From: Urechis unicinctus
Lineage: Eukaryota; Annelida; Polychaeta; Xenopneusta; Urechidae
Direction of reading: 5' to 3'
DNA length: 64,000 nucleotides
Assembly (NCBI GenBank): GCA_034190875.2
Contig: CM067356.1
Span: forward strand, 22,532,258-22,596,257
Shown here: positions 47,426 through 59,952 of the stretch, piece by piece
Layout of the letters: each line of letters opens with the position of its first letter
Position numbering within the stretch: the first letter of the stretch is position 1
The notes under the pieces: generated by a model
The model's input: only the letters and a program-made list of their open reading frames with translations
What the model was told of the DNA's origin: nothing
Database searches by the model: none
Position numbers and translations under genes: made by a program

Positions 47426-50400
47426 GAACCCAATTACAGCAGATGCATATTTTATAAAATAGAGAATAAATTCCGGACGGGAACTATTGTGTTAACTCTT
47501 CATGTCCAACGAGGTATTAATGGATACAGCCAGTCGTAAATTCTTCAGAATGCTAAGACCCAACCTAAACAACGTCGCTTTCTCTAGTAATCTACAACAG
47601 AGGCAATCATTAACCTTGCCGACATTTACTACACAGTATTACACCTTATACCAGACACAGTCCATCAAACACTTAGTAATTCATAAAATCCCCCAATATG
47701 TAAATATCGATACCAAAATATTGTCATGAATATGATTTGAATATTTGATTATTTATGAAAGGTTCACCCACGGATGAGCACCGTCATGACTCCCAGTCTA
47801 ACGAGATTGGTTGCTGGTAAATAAAACTGCAAAACAGGTGTGAGGTGCCAAACAAATGTCACAGGAAACATGTTACAGCCTTCTGCATTAAGACTGTCGG
47901 CACCACCACTTTACGACGAGTGTTTGGTGCCACCCCTCCCAACCAATAATGACAACATCTACAACGTGTCTCCTTCACACACAATTACGTGGAGGCGCAG
48001 GCAACACTTTATGTTTAACTCAAGTACATCCTACAGAGTTACTTAAGATCCGATTGTCACGCCATTTGTCAGACAAAGAATACGTCACACAAGCAAACCA
48101 AATTGATCTGATAGATAAGATATGACCTTTTTAATTTTGATTAGCAACTTTCATTACGCAGGAAGTTAGCAGCACAGACGTATGACTCACCTAAAAAATG
48201 AACATTGTGCTTGATAACTTCGAATGTGACACCAGCCCTTGTAGCTTAGCTACATGAAAAAGTGCATGATGCATGAGCTGTTTTTACAGTTAATATTACA
48301 AACGAATCGTATTGAATTTGCTGATCGAAGCATACAAATGACTGTTGAACATGAGGATACTACCATCGACTGTAGAACATTTGGAACATTTCTTACAATA
48401 TAAATGGGGGTCGCATTTGCACACTTAAGCGAACTATATGTTCTTGAATAATATATGATTAGGCTATTGCTAAGTTATGTAATCTACGACTAACAATGGG
48501 GATATACATATAGTTGTGAGCTGAGTTAATGGGCTTCAAAAAGGCATGTTACCGTCTCTGTAATACAAAAATGTCTATCATTATCTGCGTGCTTTACGTC
48601 GCGGTTTATACTTAGATAGTTGCATAATATGGCTACGGTAAAGTGCTGTAATATAAATCGCCGACTCCCCACAAATCCATTGAGATCCAAACACTAATTC
48701 TGTACAATTATTGATTGCCAGTAAACCATTACCAAAGCAACGAGACACAATGGGACAGAATCAATGACTCATGGCCCATGCGTATTCTTCAAATCGATCC
48801 GATAATGTTAAAAGGAAGAATCTTCATCTGGGGCACCCAAAGCATCACACATACTTATGCGAAGTGCAATGCTGCAGATTACTTTGTATTTTCCGGCACT
48901 CAAGGGTAAGCTTCTCATCACGATTTACATATGACCACTTCAACTTCCTCGTTCATAAGGGAGGCCTTTTAATATAAAAGCTTCTCGGCGTTCTGCTCGT
49001 ACATTTTCTCTTGAACATCTTGCAATGAATTCTGTATATGCAGATTATCAGAAAACATACTAAAGACAATATCTTTCAGCTGTCTGTGAAGATGAATGAG
49101 ACCAATCCCACGATAACAAAGCTGTTTGCTCAGTGATTGCAATCAGTGGTTACCTGCGCAACAGGTGACAAGCCATCGGAAGGACAATAAATAGTTAGAT
49201 GACATAACAACTTGATGAGTGTTCGGTGGACCACTACCAGGTGATACTGATCAAAGATTAAAAAAACTCTTCACACCAATTTTGTTAAGTGGAGACACAG
49301 TTGTCATTTCAGTTATAACTTCAATGAATCCAAAATAGTCCATGTCATTATTGATAAATTTCATTTTATTTCGCAGGCAGTGATGAAGTATTGTACAAAA
49401 CATTCCGATCAACCAATAATGATATGAAAGATGGCACGAGAGTGCTACGCCCAGAGTAGGTGTGGCGCGGACATATAGTACAGGATTAGACAACGGGTGA
49501 GCATTGTGCGAAGGGGAACATGTACGTGGTGTTTGAGAATACGACATTAATTTCTGATCAGTGCTTGATAAGCAACCGATTGGTGTAAAAGATAGCAACG
49601 CCTCACATCGTCATGTCACGGAATAAGGCTAAGTGATCGTATTGTACTTGCCAATCGAAGCATACAAAGGCATTGTAATCATTGATTTCTATCCAGCCTG
49701 GTGCTTTCATATCAGTCCTGACAACATTAATTGGAAAGTTGCGCAGTAGAACTGGTGTACTTTGAGAGTGGTCATATACGACGGTAGGCACTGGGGCTCA
49801 TGAAATAATGGTGTCGAGTACACGAGAGAGAAAATATTGGTAACAGAAATCTATATTCTTTAATGGTTCATGTTGCTAACAAATGTAAGATAGTCTACCG
49901 TAGCAAATTGTAATACATCTAGATTAAGCGAAATAAGCAAACGACAGTGGTGATACTGCACCGCTTGGTAATCCAATAGCATCTGTCATGCCTTTGGCGA
50001 TATAAATAACTGCATTTAATCGATAGCATCATAAAATCTACCCAGAAAAGCAAGAAAATGACCTAGTGAGCTGCTGTTATAATAATCCTAGATGCCCTGC
50101 GACATAATGAGACGTGCGTTGTTGCGCAAAATAATGAAATGTTTGATTGCATGTCCGTGTATTCCAAATGTCCGCATTTGTATAATATGCTTGACTGTCG
50201 TCCATGTAACTTACTCGCTTGAGATCTCTCGACGCCATTTTATTGTGTGTGCCTGAAGCAATTGCATTACAAAGTTAATAACTAACGCGCGGGTCCAAAC
50301 AATTATAGACTTATCAGTTGTGTCAATACTTTGCAGCTATAGGAACATCACATAGTGTCATTTTACTGTGATATTCAGCACGTGTACCACGAGATGGCCC

Positions 50401-51486
50401 TTGTTCACCTTAAATATACCGGTAAGAGTCGCACCCCCTTTCACTATACACACTCTAGCAGCATAAATTATGTGTAACTTGGATAGAGAATAAGGGCTGA
50501 ATATGTGTTCAACAAATCATAATCTCAGATAATCATGATTTGTACTTTACATTTTTTTCTTCCAACGGAAATGCTTTCAAATGAGTTCAATATTTATGTA
50601 TCTATGCCAGGGCTTTTGTGAGTAGGAAGCAATAATGCGATGGCATAACTGAAGCATTGGTTTTGTATCAAATAAATAAATCCACGAGTGGAAACGATTT
50701 TTATTTGCCACATCGCTGTGTTATACCACGTACTTCATGGGCGTATTGCAACATAATACCGGTGTTGACTTCCTTGCACCCCTAGTATTATCCCGTACCC
50801 AATCTGCCAATAACGCAGTCTGCTAATGTGGCTTAGCGTAGACATGTTGCAATTGAAATAACGGCTGAATAGAATTGGCTTGGGACCAAAATAGCTGTGA
50901 GAATAAACACCAAGGAGAGGAGAAGCAAACATGGCTTTTGGGTAATTTATACAGATTATGATATTTACTGTGCAAATTAAGAGCCACTTTTGGAGTAATT
51001 ACAACTGGGTTGAGATCATTGCATACAATATTGAACGGACAGTCATTATGTCGGCATGTTGCATATGTATGGGCACATCCGTTGGGATTATACATATCTA
51101 TGTGCAGGATGTCAGACTCGCGTGGATGAATACAGCATAATACCTGGCAACATCGTACAGCACGTGTTTAAGCTCATATGTGTTTCAAAATAACATCATC
51201 TTTACAGCGACATATACTTTCTTTATCAGCAACAATGTTTTGTGCGTCGTACATAAATAGTGCAGAAAACCAGCAGGCAGCATAGCACAGTCAAGTCATG
51301 TAAACATTGATTAACAACATTTAGGAATGGGTTGCAGAACAATTGAGCTGGAACAGATGCTCCAAGAAGATATGGCATTCTTTGTACTGTATGATTAATC
51401 GGCATCATATAGATCTTAAGGGAGTGAATACAATAAGGATGAGTTAAATGCATACACCATCAATACGATTGTCTACCATCTTTCCG
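47426..51486. repeat. Non-coding, dispersed repeat family copy 3 (in duplication A)
   Basis: Matches 59953-64000 at about 99%. It also shows older similarity to 28.9-31 kb and 36.9-39 kb. ORFs of 60-115 codons recur in both copies only because the duplication is recent. A 16-bp indel separates A and B near 47770 and 60296. Confidence 0.7.
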
Positions 51487-51553
51487 GTGCAACCGAGATT
51501 GCCCTCGTTGGTACCAGATATATCTACATGCAAAACATATTTGAAGCATTTTT

Positions 51554-51669
51554 GCCAAAAAAGGCGTGCACAGGTCTTCAATACTTGCTGGAATATATTT
51601 TTGAATTAAAAAATGCCAAAAAAGGCGTGCACAGGTCTTCAATACTTGCTGGAATATATTTTTGAATTA
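51554..51669. repeat. 61-bp tandem duplication
   Basis: GCCAAAAAAGGCGTGCACAG and the following ~35 bp occur at 51554 and again at 51615 without a mismatch in the shared 55 bp. The second copy continues into TACAAACTGG rather than TAAAAAATGCC. Perfect identity indicates a recent event. Confidence 0.92.
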
Positions 51670-54600
51670 CAAACTGGCTTTTTTATGTGCTACTAATAAA
51701 AACTAGTACCTGTTTTAAAGCTGCCATACTATCATCCATGTCTGTTTTCCGAAGCCGCCTTTTCTGTGGCTTACACTGCATACATTATAACATCACCAGT
51801 GTTGCAAAAAAGCGATTTTGTACATTTAGGGGCTGCACATGCCGACGCCACCCTAACATTTAACAGCTCAGCATAAATTAATGCGCTAGAGCACCGCGGT
51901 CGTAACACCAAACACTTCAATCGCATCTTCCAAATAATTTATGTAAACATGCGAAACATATCTAAGTAGTTTATCAAATTTGGTTGCAATCGTGATAGAT
52001 AGTTAACTTCTAGCAGCGTAGATGCGAACTTTTTTTATGGTATCATTTATTCATATTGCCCTTAGTTGTTTATTCAGCAAGAATGAAAATGCATGTACCC
52101 TAAGCCCAAGCTCATTTTGAAATCACCAATACCGCACTGCATAGCCTCGAGCCTCCTCGGAAAGTTGACTAAGTACATGAAAGCATATCCCTGTAAAAAA
52201 ACAAAACTGTTTGCCTTTATTTATTATGCACAGCCTCAGGCTCAGTTCATAATTCACAGAACTTAACTCCCTCATCCACCACCAATGGTGATAGACCCTA
52301 AACGCACCAAGAATGTTAATGTGGTACCCTAGCAATACCCTACCCATCCGAAACAGCCTTTAAGTTGTGATGTTGACAATGAAACAAACAGCCTAACGAC
52401 GCACATATAGAACATTGCCATCAGACAAATTGCATTAAACTGTTAATGAAAGGAATATCTGAATCATAGGATATAATACCATGCTTACCTGCCAACACGA
52501 ATTACGAATGCAGGGAACACCGTTGTTTATTTAAATTACCTTGGACCTCACATTAATGTTAAAATGACGCCGAACTTCTTATTCATTTCACTTATGCACC
52601 TGGTAGCTGCGTCATCCAATGAAACACTGTGGATATTGCTTGCATGGATCCAGCAATAAGCGAATGCACGAAATATGACACTACAAATGATTGGCTAAGC
52701 AGCGTTTACTGGCACAATCTGCAATGAAATTGCACAAGATGCCAAGTAAAAAACTTATGCGGTTCATGATTCCCCAATTTCTTGTTTATCATCGCATGGA
52801 CTTTTTTACGATGATCACAACCTTAACACGAGTAATCTCAGTGAATAAACATGAAAGCAACATCATGTGTGCGGGTTTGTCGAGCTGTGCAATGCTATAT
52901 GAGTCATAGGGCTAGGTTAGATTTACTTGTAACCTCATAGTGCCAGATAGTTATGATTAGCACACAGAAGTTTCGGTACATATTGTTCACTGTAGCACAT
53001 ATGGCAATATTCACAATTTCTAGTCTTCATATCTGGAAAGTGGCTTTAATTTAGGCATCGGCTTCATGGATATTTGTGTATGTATTACGCAGGCAACTGC
53101 AATGCAGCTAGAATACTAGCGATAAACGGAGTAATGTCCAATAAAATGCCACATGCCGTGTTTATTTCAAACTATATGTGATCCAATACAACGAACCACT
53201 GACTTTATCAGCCTTTCAAATGCCAGTACCGTGTCCACCAATGCTATGTGGTTAATAACTGAAATGGAAAGAGACTTAACCCATCAAGACCGGTTGGGTG
53301 GTTAAGATTATTTATGCCTTAAGATCAGTGTGTTTAATTTCCGTGGCTTCGGGACACACACCGAAGTCATTAAGACAGATATTTAATGGTCGCTTCTTAA
53401 GATGTCTAGAACGCATTTTGGGGCAATATAGAGAAACGTTAATTACATTGAACGAGTGAGGCAGCAGCGTTACTTCCAAGGTTATTATTTGGTTATTGTG
53501 CGATTATGCCTTTATTTTGCTTATAATAGGATCAAGCATAAGAGATACTTAGTCATGCAATCCAGTTAGCCCACTGACCCCACCAAATGTGACATTTAAC
53601 TTTATTACTGTGCGTTTTCCTAGAGGAAATTATATGGACGTCTACACAACACGACGCAGAATGGATACGGCTATTTCAATCGACTTTCATATTTCGTTGT
53701 CAAACGTTTTTGTACTGTTATTTGTTAAGTAGAGTACGACAGACATATACCCGGCCATGGGATATTTATATTCATACCTGTATTGTAATAATCTGCGGCG
53801 TAGTTGCTATATTTGGGGGCCACAGGTCCACTGAATAAATGACCCACAGTGCTACATCTGCTGATTTTGATCATAAACTCAACCGTTGCCATGTAAATTA
53901 CCACTTTATATGTAGATTCGAATAGATTCTCCTTTATATGCAAGGGCTTGCTTTATTGCGTGTTGCGTGATATCCAGGGGCCATTCTTGTTTCACTATCA
54001 GGTTTACCAGCTACCCCTACAAGCATCAATTACGCAAGCCTGTTTTAGCACTCGGAAAAAGTGAGTCAAGTGAAGTTAGGTGATAGAGTGCAGCAATAAC
54101 CGAGTGTGCATACCTGAGCCAAGGTTTTAATCAAACCCACACTCTTCAACAAGGTTATTCCTGTTAATTTGCTGTCCAGTTAACTGATAATCAGTACTTG
54201 ACATGATCTGAGCTACACTAGTTGTTGCACTTTCTGCTAATTTAAAAAACGTACTCAAACCATGCAACTATGATTGTTATTTACAATGACTTTCTATTTT
54301 ACACCTTTACCAGTAACAGATTGAACAAAAGATTAAAATGCAAGCTTGGGAATGCTATCGATCGATCATATTGCTTCACAAACGTGGGTGTTATGTATGG
54401 TGGACAATAAATGTAGGATATTATAACCAGCGTTTGTTTTGTTCAGATAGCCATTCCTTGTATTCAGCATGAAATTGTACCCCCAATTCGTCAGATATAG
54501 TTCAACAAACATTAATCAGGTCCTTTTAATAATGCATGCAAGGGAGCGGAACTGGTCTGTCTATTGTGGTTTCCTCCGCAATACCATTGTAATTGTTATG

Positions 54601-55516
54601 TAACGATGTTATGTGCGATACCTTATAAGTAGCTTGTTAGAAATACTGATGTTATTAAGAACATGCTCTAAGTAACTTCCATGAATGGTGCATTGATTTT
54701 TACACACAATAAAATGTATACCTCAAAGCAGCCTCTGCTTAACAGACGCCAAATTCTATTCGGCTTTATTAAGTATGCATTCGTTAAGACAGTTGTCGGC
54801 TAAAACGTCGCAATCGTAGGAAAAAACAAACCGTATTAGTTTTGAAACTTTGTGCGTCTTAGTTTTGGCGCTGTGTTCTGAATGATACAGTCATGTTAGT
54901 GCCAAACAATGTTTTTATGGCGCTGATGTGTAAATAGTTCTCTTGAATTCATGGGCGAATAAATAGCTTAACCTAATGCAGCAAATCTGGCATGAAAAAG
55001 ATCAAACCTAATATATCAGAATATTCAATCAAATGATCATACAAGGACATTATATCTTATTAGGATATACATAGCAACCTAAGAAGCAGGATAATAGGGT
55101 AATGCTGATTTGAGCATAAATTTGGTATTTAATCCATGACATACGGAATAAGCAGTTTTAAATGCATTATGTTTCACATGACATTACAATTCTTGAACGA
55201 AGATATAACGATTGCTCGTAGAAAAGTTGGTGTTTATGACAATGTCGAATAAGTGCAGAGGTCATGTTAATACTTACATATGGTTACAAGCAAAAATATT
55301 GAAGTTTCCCATATAAATTACAATGCTCTTGAAGACCATATGCCATGTTCATAAATGGAGATACCATAACGCATGCGATGTCCCATAATTTCACTTTTCG
55401 CCCGCTACTTATGTTCGCCGACAATGCCTCCGCCAAAGAAGCAATTACCATCTGCAATGAGAGAATATACATCTATATAGTCAGACATTGCTCACCACTT
55501 ATGCAGTCGTCACCAC
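51670..55516. other. Non-coding right part of copy A
   Basis: No gene was found. Weak old similarity to 34.3-34.4 kb is seen near 52622 (AAACACTGTGGATATTGCTT). The equivalent part of copy B lies beyond the window. Confidence 0.45.
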
Positions 55517-57043
55517 AAATAAAAAGGTCTGTCTAGTCATGACCGCACTCAAGGTTCTACTCAAAACTACGACTAAGGGTAACTTGGTTAAATAACTGAC
55601 AGCATTATATCAATATGTGGTGATCTGAGTGCTACATCCGACATTAGTGAGACAATTTAACATGTGTGTATACTTAAATTATCAGTTACTGCCTCTAATG
55701 ATGCAGGATTGATGAAAGGAGTAGATTTGTAAAACAAGTGTACCTGTTATGTTGTGATGTGATTGTTATACAGATACCCATTCATTTCCTCTGCTAAGCT
55801 GGCACCTGCTTTGCACAATCAGTGCATGATTACATAACAATTGACACGCCCAAGCGAAGACAATATAACGGTGGATTACGCAGGGAGACATTTGATATTT
55901 TGCAGACTGCTCATATTCGTCGCTTGCGATTTCAATTACGAACTGCGAAGAAGTGATATTTCAAATAGCAGTCGGTAAATACTGCAAGGTAACGGCATAA
56001 TGTAAATCTAATATAGGCGGGAAAGACTAGTAAGAAATGATATATATACGTAACGTGCAAGAGCCTGCCCTATCTAAACGTGTTCACAACTGCACTCATA
56101 CTCACGGTGCTCTTTAGAAATTGGAAGAAAGAATAATGTCCCAGAGTTCACCTGAGCGTTATACCTGATATTAGGAATATTACCTAAAATTTGCTGATCA
56201 AAAGAATATCCTTAGCGCGTTACAACCCTACATTGGCTAAATTGATATCGGGTGCGGTGCAAACATATTTACCTAGCCTGCGCTTTAGTGTATAGTAAGC
56301 ATTTATGTGCTGACATAAAAGCATAATTGGATGTGTTTTATCACCACTAAACAAGCCAATCCTCGGATGGAAATGCTTGTGTCCGCCTCTACACTGTGAT
56401 ATATCGTGTGAGTTATGAGGCGTCTGTTGTAGATTGCGCGAGCCTTGATTGCTTAGCTTCGTAATTCCAGCATTCACTCGTATCACAGAACTAATACTGT
56501 ACACGAATTAAACGTGCCGTTGTCATCAATCTGTGTTGTCGAATAACGTTAAGATTAACGTCTGAATGTATGTATGTATGTATGTATGTATGTATGTATG
56601 TATGTATGTATGTATGTATGTATGTATGTATGTATGTATGTATGTATGTATGTATGTATGTATGTATGTATGTATGTATGTATGTATGTATGTATGTATG
56701 TATGTATGTATGTATGTATGTATGTATGTATGTATGTATGTATGTATGTATGTATGTATGTATGTATGTATGTATGTATGTATGTATGTATGTATGTATG
56801 TATGTATGTATGTATGTATGTATGTATGTATGTATGTATGTATGTATGTATGTATGTATGTATGTATGTATGAATGTATGTATGTATGTATGTATGTATG
56901 TATGTATGTATGTATGTATGTATGTATGTATGTATGTATGTATGTATGTATGTATGACTCTGTGTATGTATATATGGATTGATGTATGTATGTTTGAATG
57001 TAAGTAAGTATGTACGCATGTAAGTATGTAGGTATGTATGTGT

Positions 57044-57165
57044 TGCGGTCATTTCTTAATTCTTTAAGACGAACTGCTAGTTGTACTTTTCTGTTAAAGG
57101 CGGTTGTCATTTCCGATTGTGAAGGTGTCGAGTTCTGTATTAAACAGATTCAGTCTTCGTCGTGT
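57044..57165 (-). mobile_element. Possible Penelope-like fragment, unit B1
   Basis: Same 122-bp unit as 42279-42400, with GCGGTC in place of TCGGTC at the left edge. The frame is split as in copy A. Confidence 0.33.
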
Positions 57166-57692
57166 TCGTGTTATGTATGCATGTAAGTATGCATGTATGC
57201 ATGTATGTAAGTATGTATGTATGTATGTATGTATGTATGTATGTATGTATGTATGTATGTATGTATGTATGTATGTATGTATGTATGTATGTATGTATGT
57301 ATGTATGTATGTATGTATGTATGTATGTATGTATGTATGTATGTATGTATGTATGTGTGTGTGTATGTATGTATGTATGTATGTATGTATGTATGTGTGT
57401 ATGTATGTATGTATGTATGTATGTATGTGTCAATGTGTCTATGTGTGTGTGTGTGTTTGTGTCTGTATGTATGTATGTATGTATGTATGTATGTATGTAT
57501 GTATGTATGTATGTATGTATGTATGTATGTATGTATGTATGTATGTATGTATGTATGTATGTATGTATGTATGTATGTATGTATGTATGTATGTATGTAT
57601 GTATGACTCTATGTATGTATATATGGATTGATGTATGTATGTTTGAATGTAAGTAAGTATGTACGCATGTAAGTATGTAGGTATGTATGTGT

Positions 57693-57815
57693 TGCGGTCA
57701 TTTCTTAATTCTTTAAGACGAACTGCTAGTTGTACTTTTCTGTTAAAGGCGGTTGTCATTTCCGATTGTGAAGGTGTCGAGTTCTGTATTAAACAGATTC
57801 AGTCTTCGTTGTGTT
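57693..57815 (-). mobile_element. Possible Penelope-like fragment, unit B2
   Basis: Second copy of the unit in duplication B, nearly identical to B1 (TTCGTTGTG instead of TTCGTCGTG). Confidence 0.33.
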
Positions 57816-58433
57816 CGTGTTATGTATGCATGTAAGTATGTATGTATGTATGTATGTATGTAAGTATGTATGTATGTATGTATGTATGTATGTATGTATG
57901 TATGTATGTATGTATGTATGTATGTATGTATGTATGTATGTATGTATGTATGTATGTATGTATGTATGTATGTATGTATGTATGTATGTATGTATGTATG
58001 TATGTATGTATGTATGTATGTATGTGTGTGTGTGTATGTATGTATGTATGTATGTATGTATGTATGTATGTATGTATGTATGTATGTGGTATGTATGTAT
58101 GTATGTATGTATGTATGTATGTATGTATGTATGTCTGTATGTATGTATGTATGTATGTATGTATGTATGTATGTATGTATGTATGTATGTATGTATGTAT
58201 GTGTATGTATGTATTTCTGTATGTATGTATGTATGTATGTATGTTGTATGTATGTATGTATGTATGTATGTATGTCATTTGTATGTATGTATGTCTGTAT
58301 TAAATGTATTTAGTCTTCGTCGTGTGTATGTATGACTCTATGTATGTATGTATATATGGATTGATGTATGTATGTTTGAATGTAAGTAAGTATGTACGCA
58401 TGTATGTATGTATGTATGTATGTATGTATGTGT

Positions 58434-58556
58434 TGCGGTCATTTCTTAATTCTTTAAGACGAACTGCTAGTTGTACTTTTCTGTTAAAGGCGGTTATGTC
58501 ATTTCCGATTGTGAAGGTGTCGAGTTCTGTATTAAACAGATTCAGTCTTCGTTGTG
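58434..58556 (-). mobile_element. Possible Penelope-like fragment, unit B3 (frame open)
   Basis: This copy has two extra bases (GGTTATGTCATT against GGTTGTCATT), so the minus-strand frame runs through LNLFNTELDTFTIGND into ITAFNRKVQLAVRLKE. It gives the best view of the peptide that resembles the Penelope-like region before the RT domain. It may equally be chance. Confidence 0.38.
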
Positions 58557-58940
58557 TGTATGTGTTATGTATGTATGTATGTATGTATGTATGTATGTAT
58601 GTATGTATGTATGTAGATGTATGTATGTATGTATGTATGTATGTATGTATGTATGTATGTATGTATGTATGTATGTATGTATGTATGTGTATGTATGTAT
58701 GTATGTATGTATGTATGTATGTATGTATGTATGTATGTATGTATGTATGTATGTATGTATGTATGTATGTATGTATGTATGTATGTATGTATGTATGTAT
58801 GTATGTATGTATGTATGTATGTATGTATGTATGTATGTATGTATGTATGTATGTATGTATGTATGTATGTATGTATGTATGTATGTATGTATGTATGTAT
58901 GTATGTATGTATGTATGTATGTATGTATGTATGTATGTGT

Positions 58941-59007
58941 ATGCATGCATGCATGCATGCATGCATGCATGCATGCATGCATGCATGCATGCATGCATGC
59001 ATGCATG
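58941..59007. repeat. (ATGC)16 block inside the TATG tract
   Basis: A clean switch from ATGT to ATGC for about 66 bp and then back to ATGT. ATGC is self-complementary as a repeat (GCAT), so this block can form hairpins. Copy A has no such block. Confidence 0.95.
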
Positions 59008-59142
59008 TATGTATGTATGTATGTATGTATGTATGTATGTATGTATGTATGTATGTATGTATGTATGTATGTATGTATGTATGTATGTATGTATGTATGT
59101 ATGTATGTACGTGTGTATGTAGTTATGTACTTATATATGTAC

Positions 59143-59948
59143 ATATGTTTAGTGCATAGCCGTACGGTTATAATACATACAGCAGTGTTTCAATTTAGGG
59201 GCTTAAGAGTGCGTTATCTGATGTTATCTACGTTATTAATTTAAATCAACAAACACGCCAACTTTTGAGTCTATATCTGGGTCCAAAGTAGCTGTATCTG
59301 ATGTGCTCCCAAGGCGAGGCAATAAGCTAATCTACCGCATATTTCATGCCGGCCATCAAACTGTAATGTTCCGCATGCTTTGTATGGCACTTATTGCCAC
59401 CCAGCTGGAATATGTGTTCATTTGTTAAAATGGATTGTTCAAGATAACGTCAAGTGGCAGACCAACGTCGGCTGATGCAACATGATAGTTCGAGAGTTAA
59501 CTACAGCATACAACATTAGCTTATGTATGTTTAGGCACACGTGTAGGACAGAGAGAAGGGGTCTGACAATATGGAAAGACAGCAAAATATCTGCGGTTAC
59601 AGATGAAGCTTAAATACAATTGTCTTTTGAACAGCATAAGGGTCGAGCGAATATTCGTGTGATATTCTATTGTTCTTCTGCAACGTCGCTCACGCTCTGC
59701 CCATTTTCAGCTTCGTATGTCTAATAATGTCTGTCAAGAGCCATAATTTGTAAATTCTTCATGTTCCGTCTACTAATCGTCAGAAAGACTTAACAAATGG
59801 CGTTGTAAGGGCTTGGCTCACCAATCAGATAAAACGCTGTAGACAGCAAAAGATGCAGGTAGATTCAGTAAAGTGGTTTTCATGGAAGAGTTTTGATGAA
59901 ATCTGCCTTCAAATAACCACAAACACGAGAATAAACTGGTGATTGACC
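59143..59948. other. Non-coding left flank of the empty site
   Basis: Corresponds to 42786-43572 in copy A. No gene. Confidence 0.65.
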
Positions 59949-59952
59949 TTAA
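59949..59952. other. Empty TTAA insertion site of the transposon
   Basis: The sequence GATTGACCTTAAGAACCCAA here is the pre-insertion form of GATTGACCTTAA-[element]-TTAAGAACCCAA at 43565-47431. It gives exact element ends and the 4-bp duplication. Confidence 0.96.

Larger units (their letters stand above)
41018..55516. repeat. Recent ~14.5-kb segmental duplication, copy A
   Basis: Sequence from AAATAAAAAGGTCTGTCTAG at 41018 is repeated from 55517 with about 1% substitutions over the ~700 bp compared by eye. Matching can be followed to 51486, which corresponds to the window's last base (64000). The part 51487-55516 is assigned to the unit by inference, as the second copy starts directly after it. 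Copy A differs from B by the 3.85-kb transposon, a shorter microsatellite block and small indels. Confidence 0.88.
56565..59142 (+). repeat. Expanded (TATG)n block with three PLE-like units
   Basis: Pure TATG tracts alternate with the ~230-bp spacer-plus-unit, which starts at GACTC 56956, 57605 and 58333 (spacing 649 and 728 bp). Copy A has one such unit. A partial unit (TTAAATGTATTTAGTCTTCG) sits at 58299-58318. TGTGTG-rich patches occur near 57353-57465 and 58024-58036. All long ORFs here are repeat artefacts. Confidence 0.95.
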
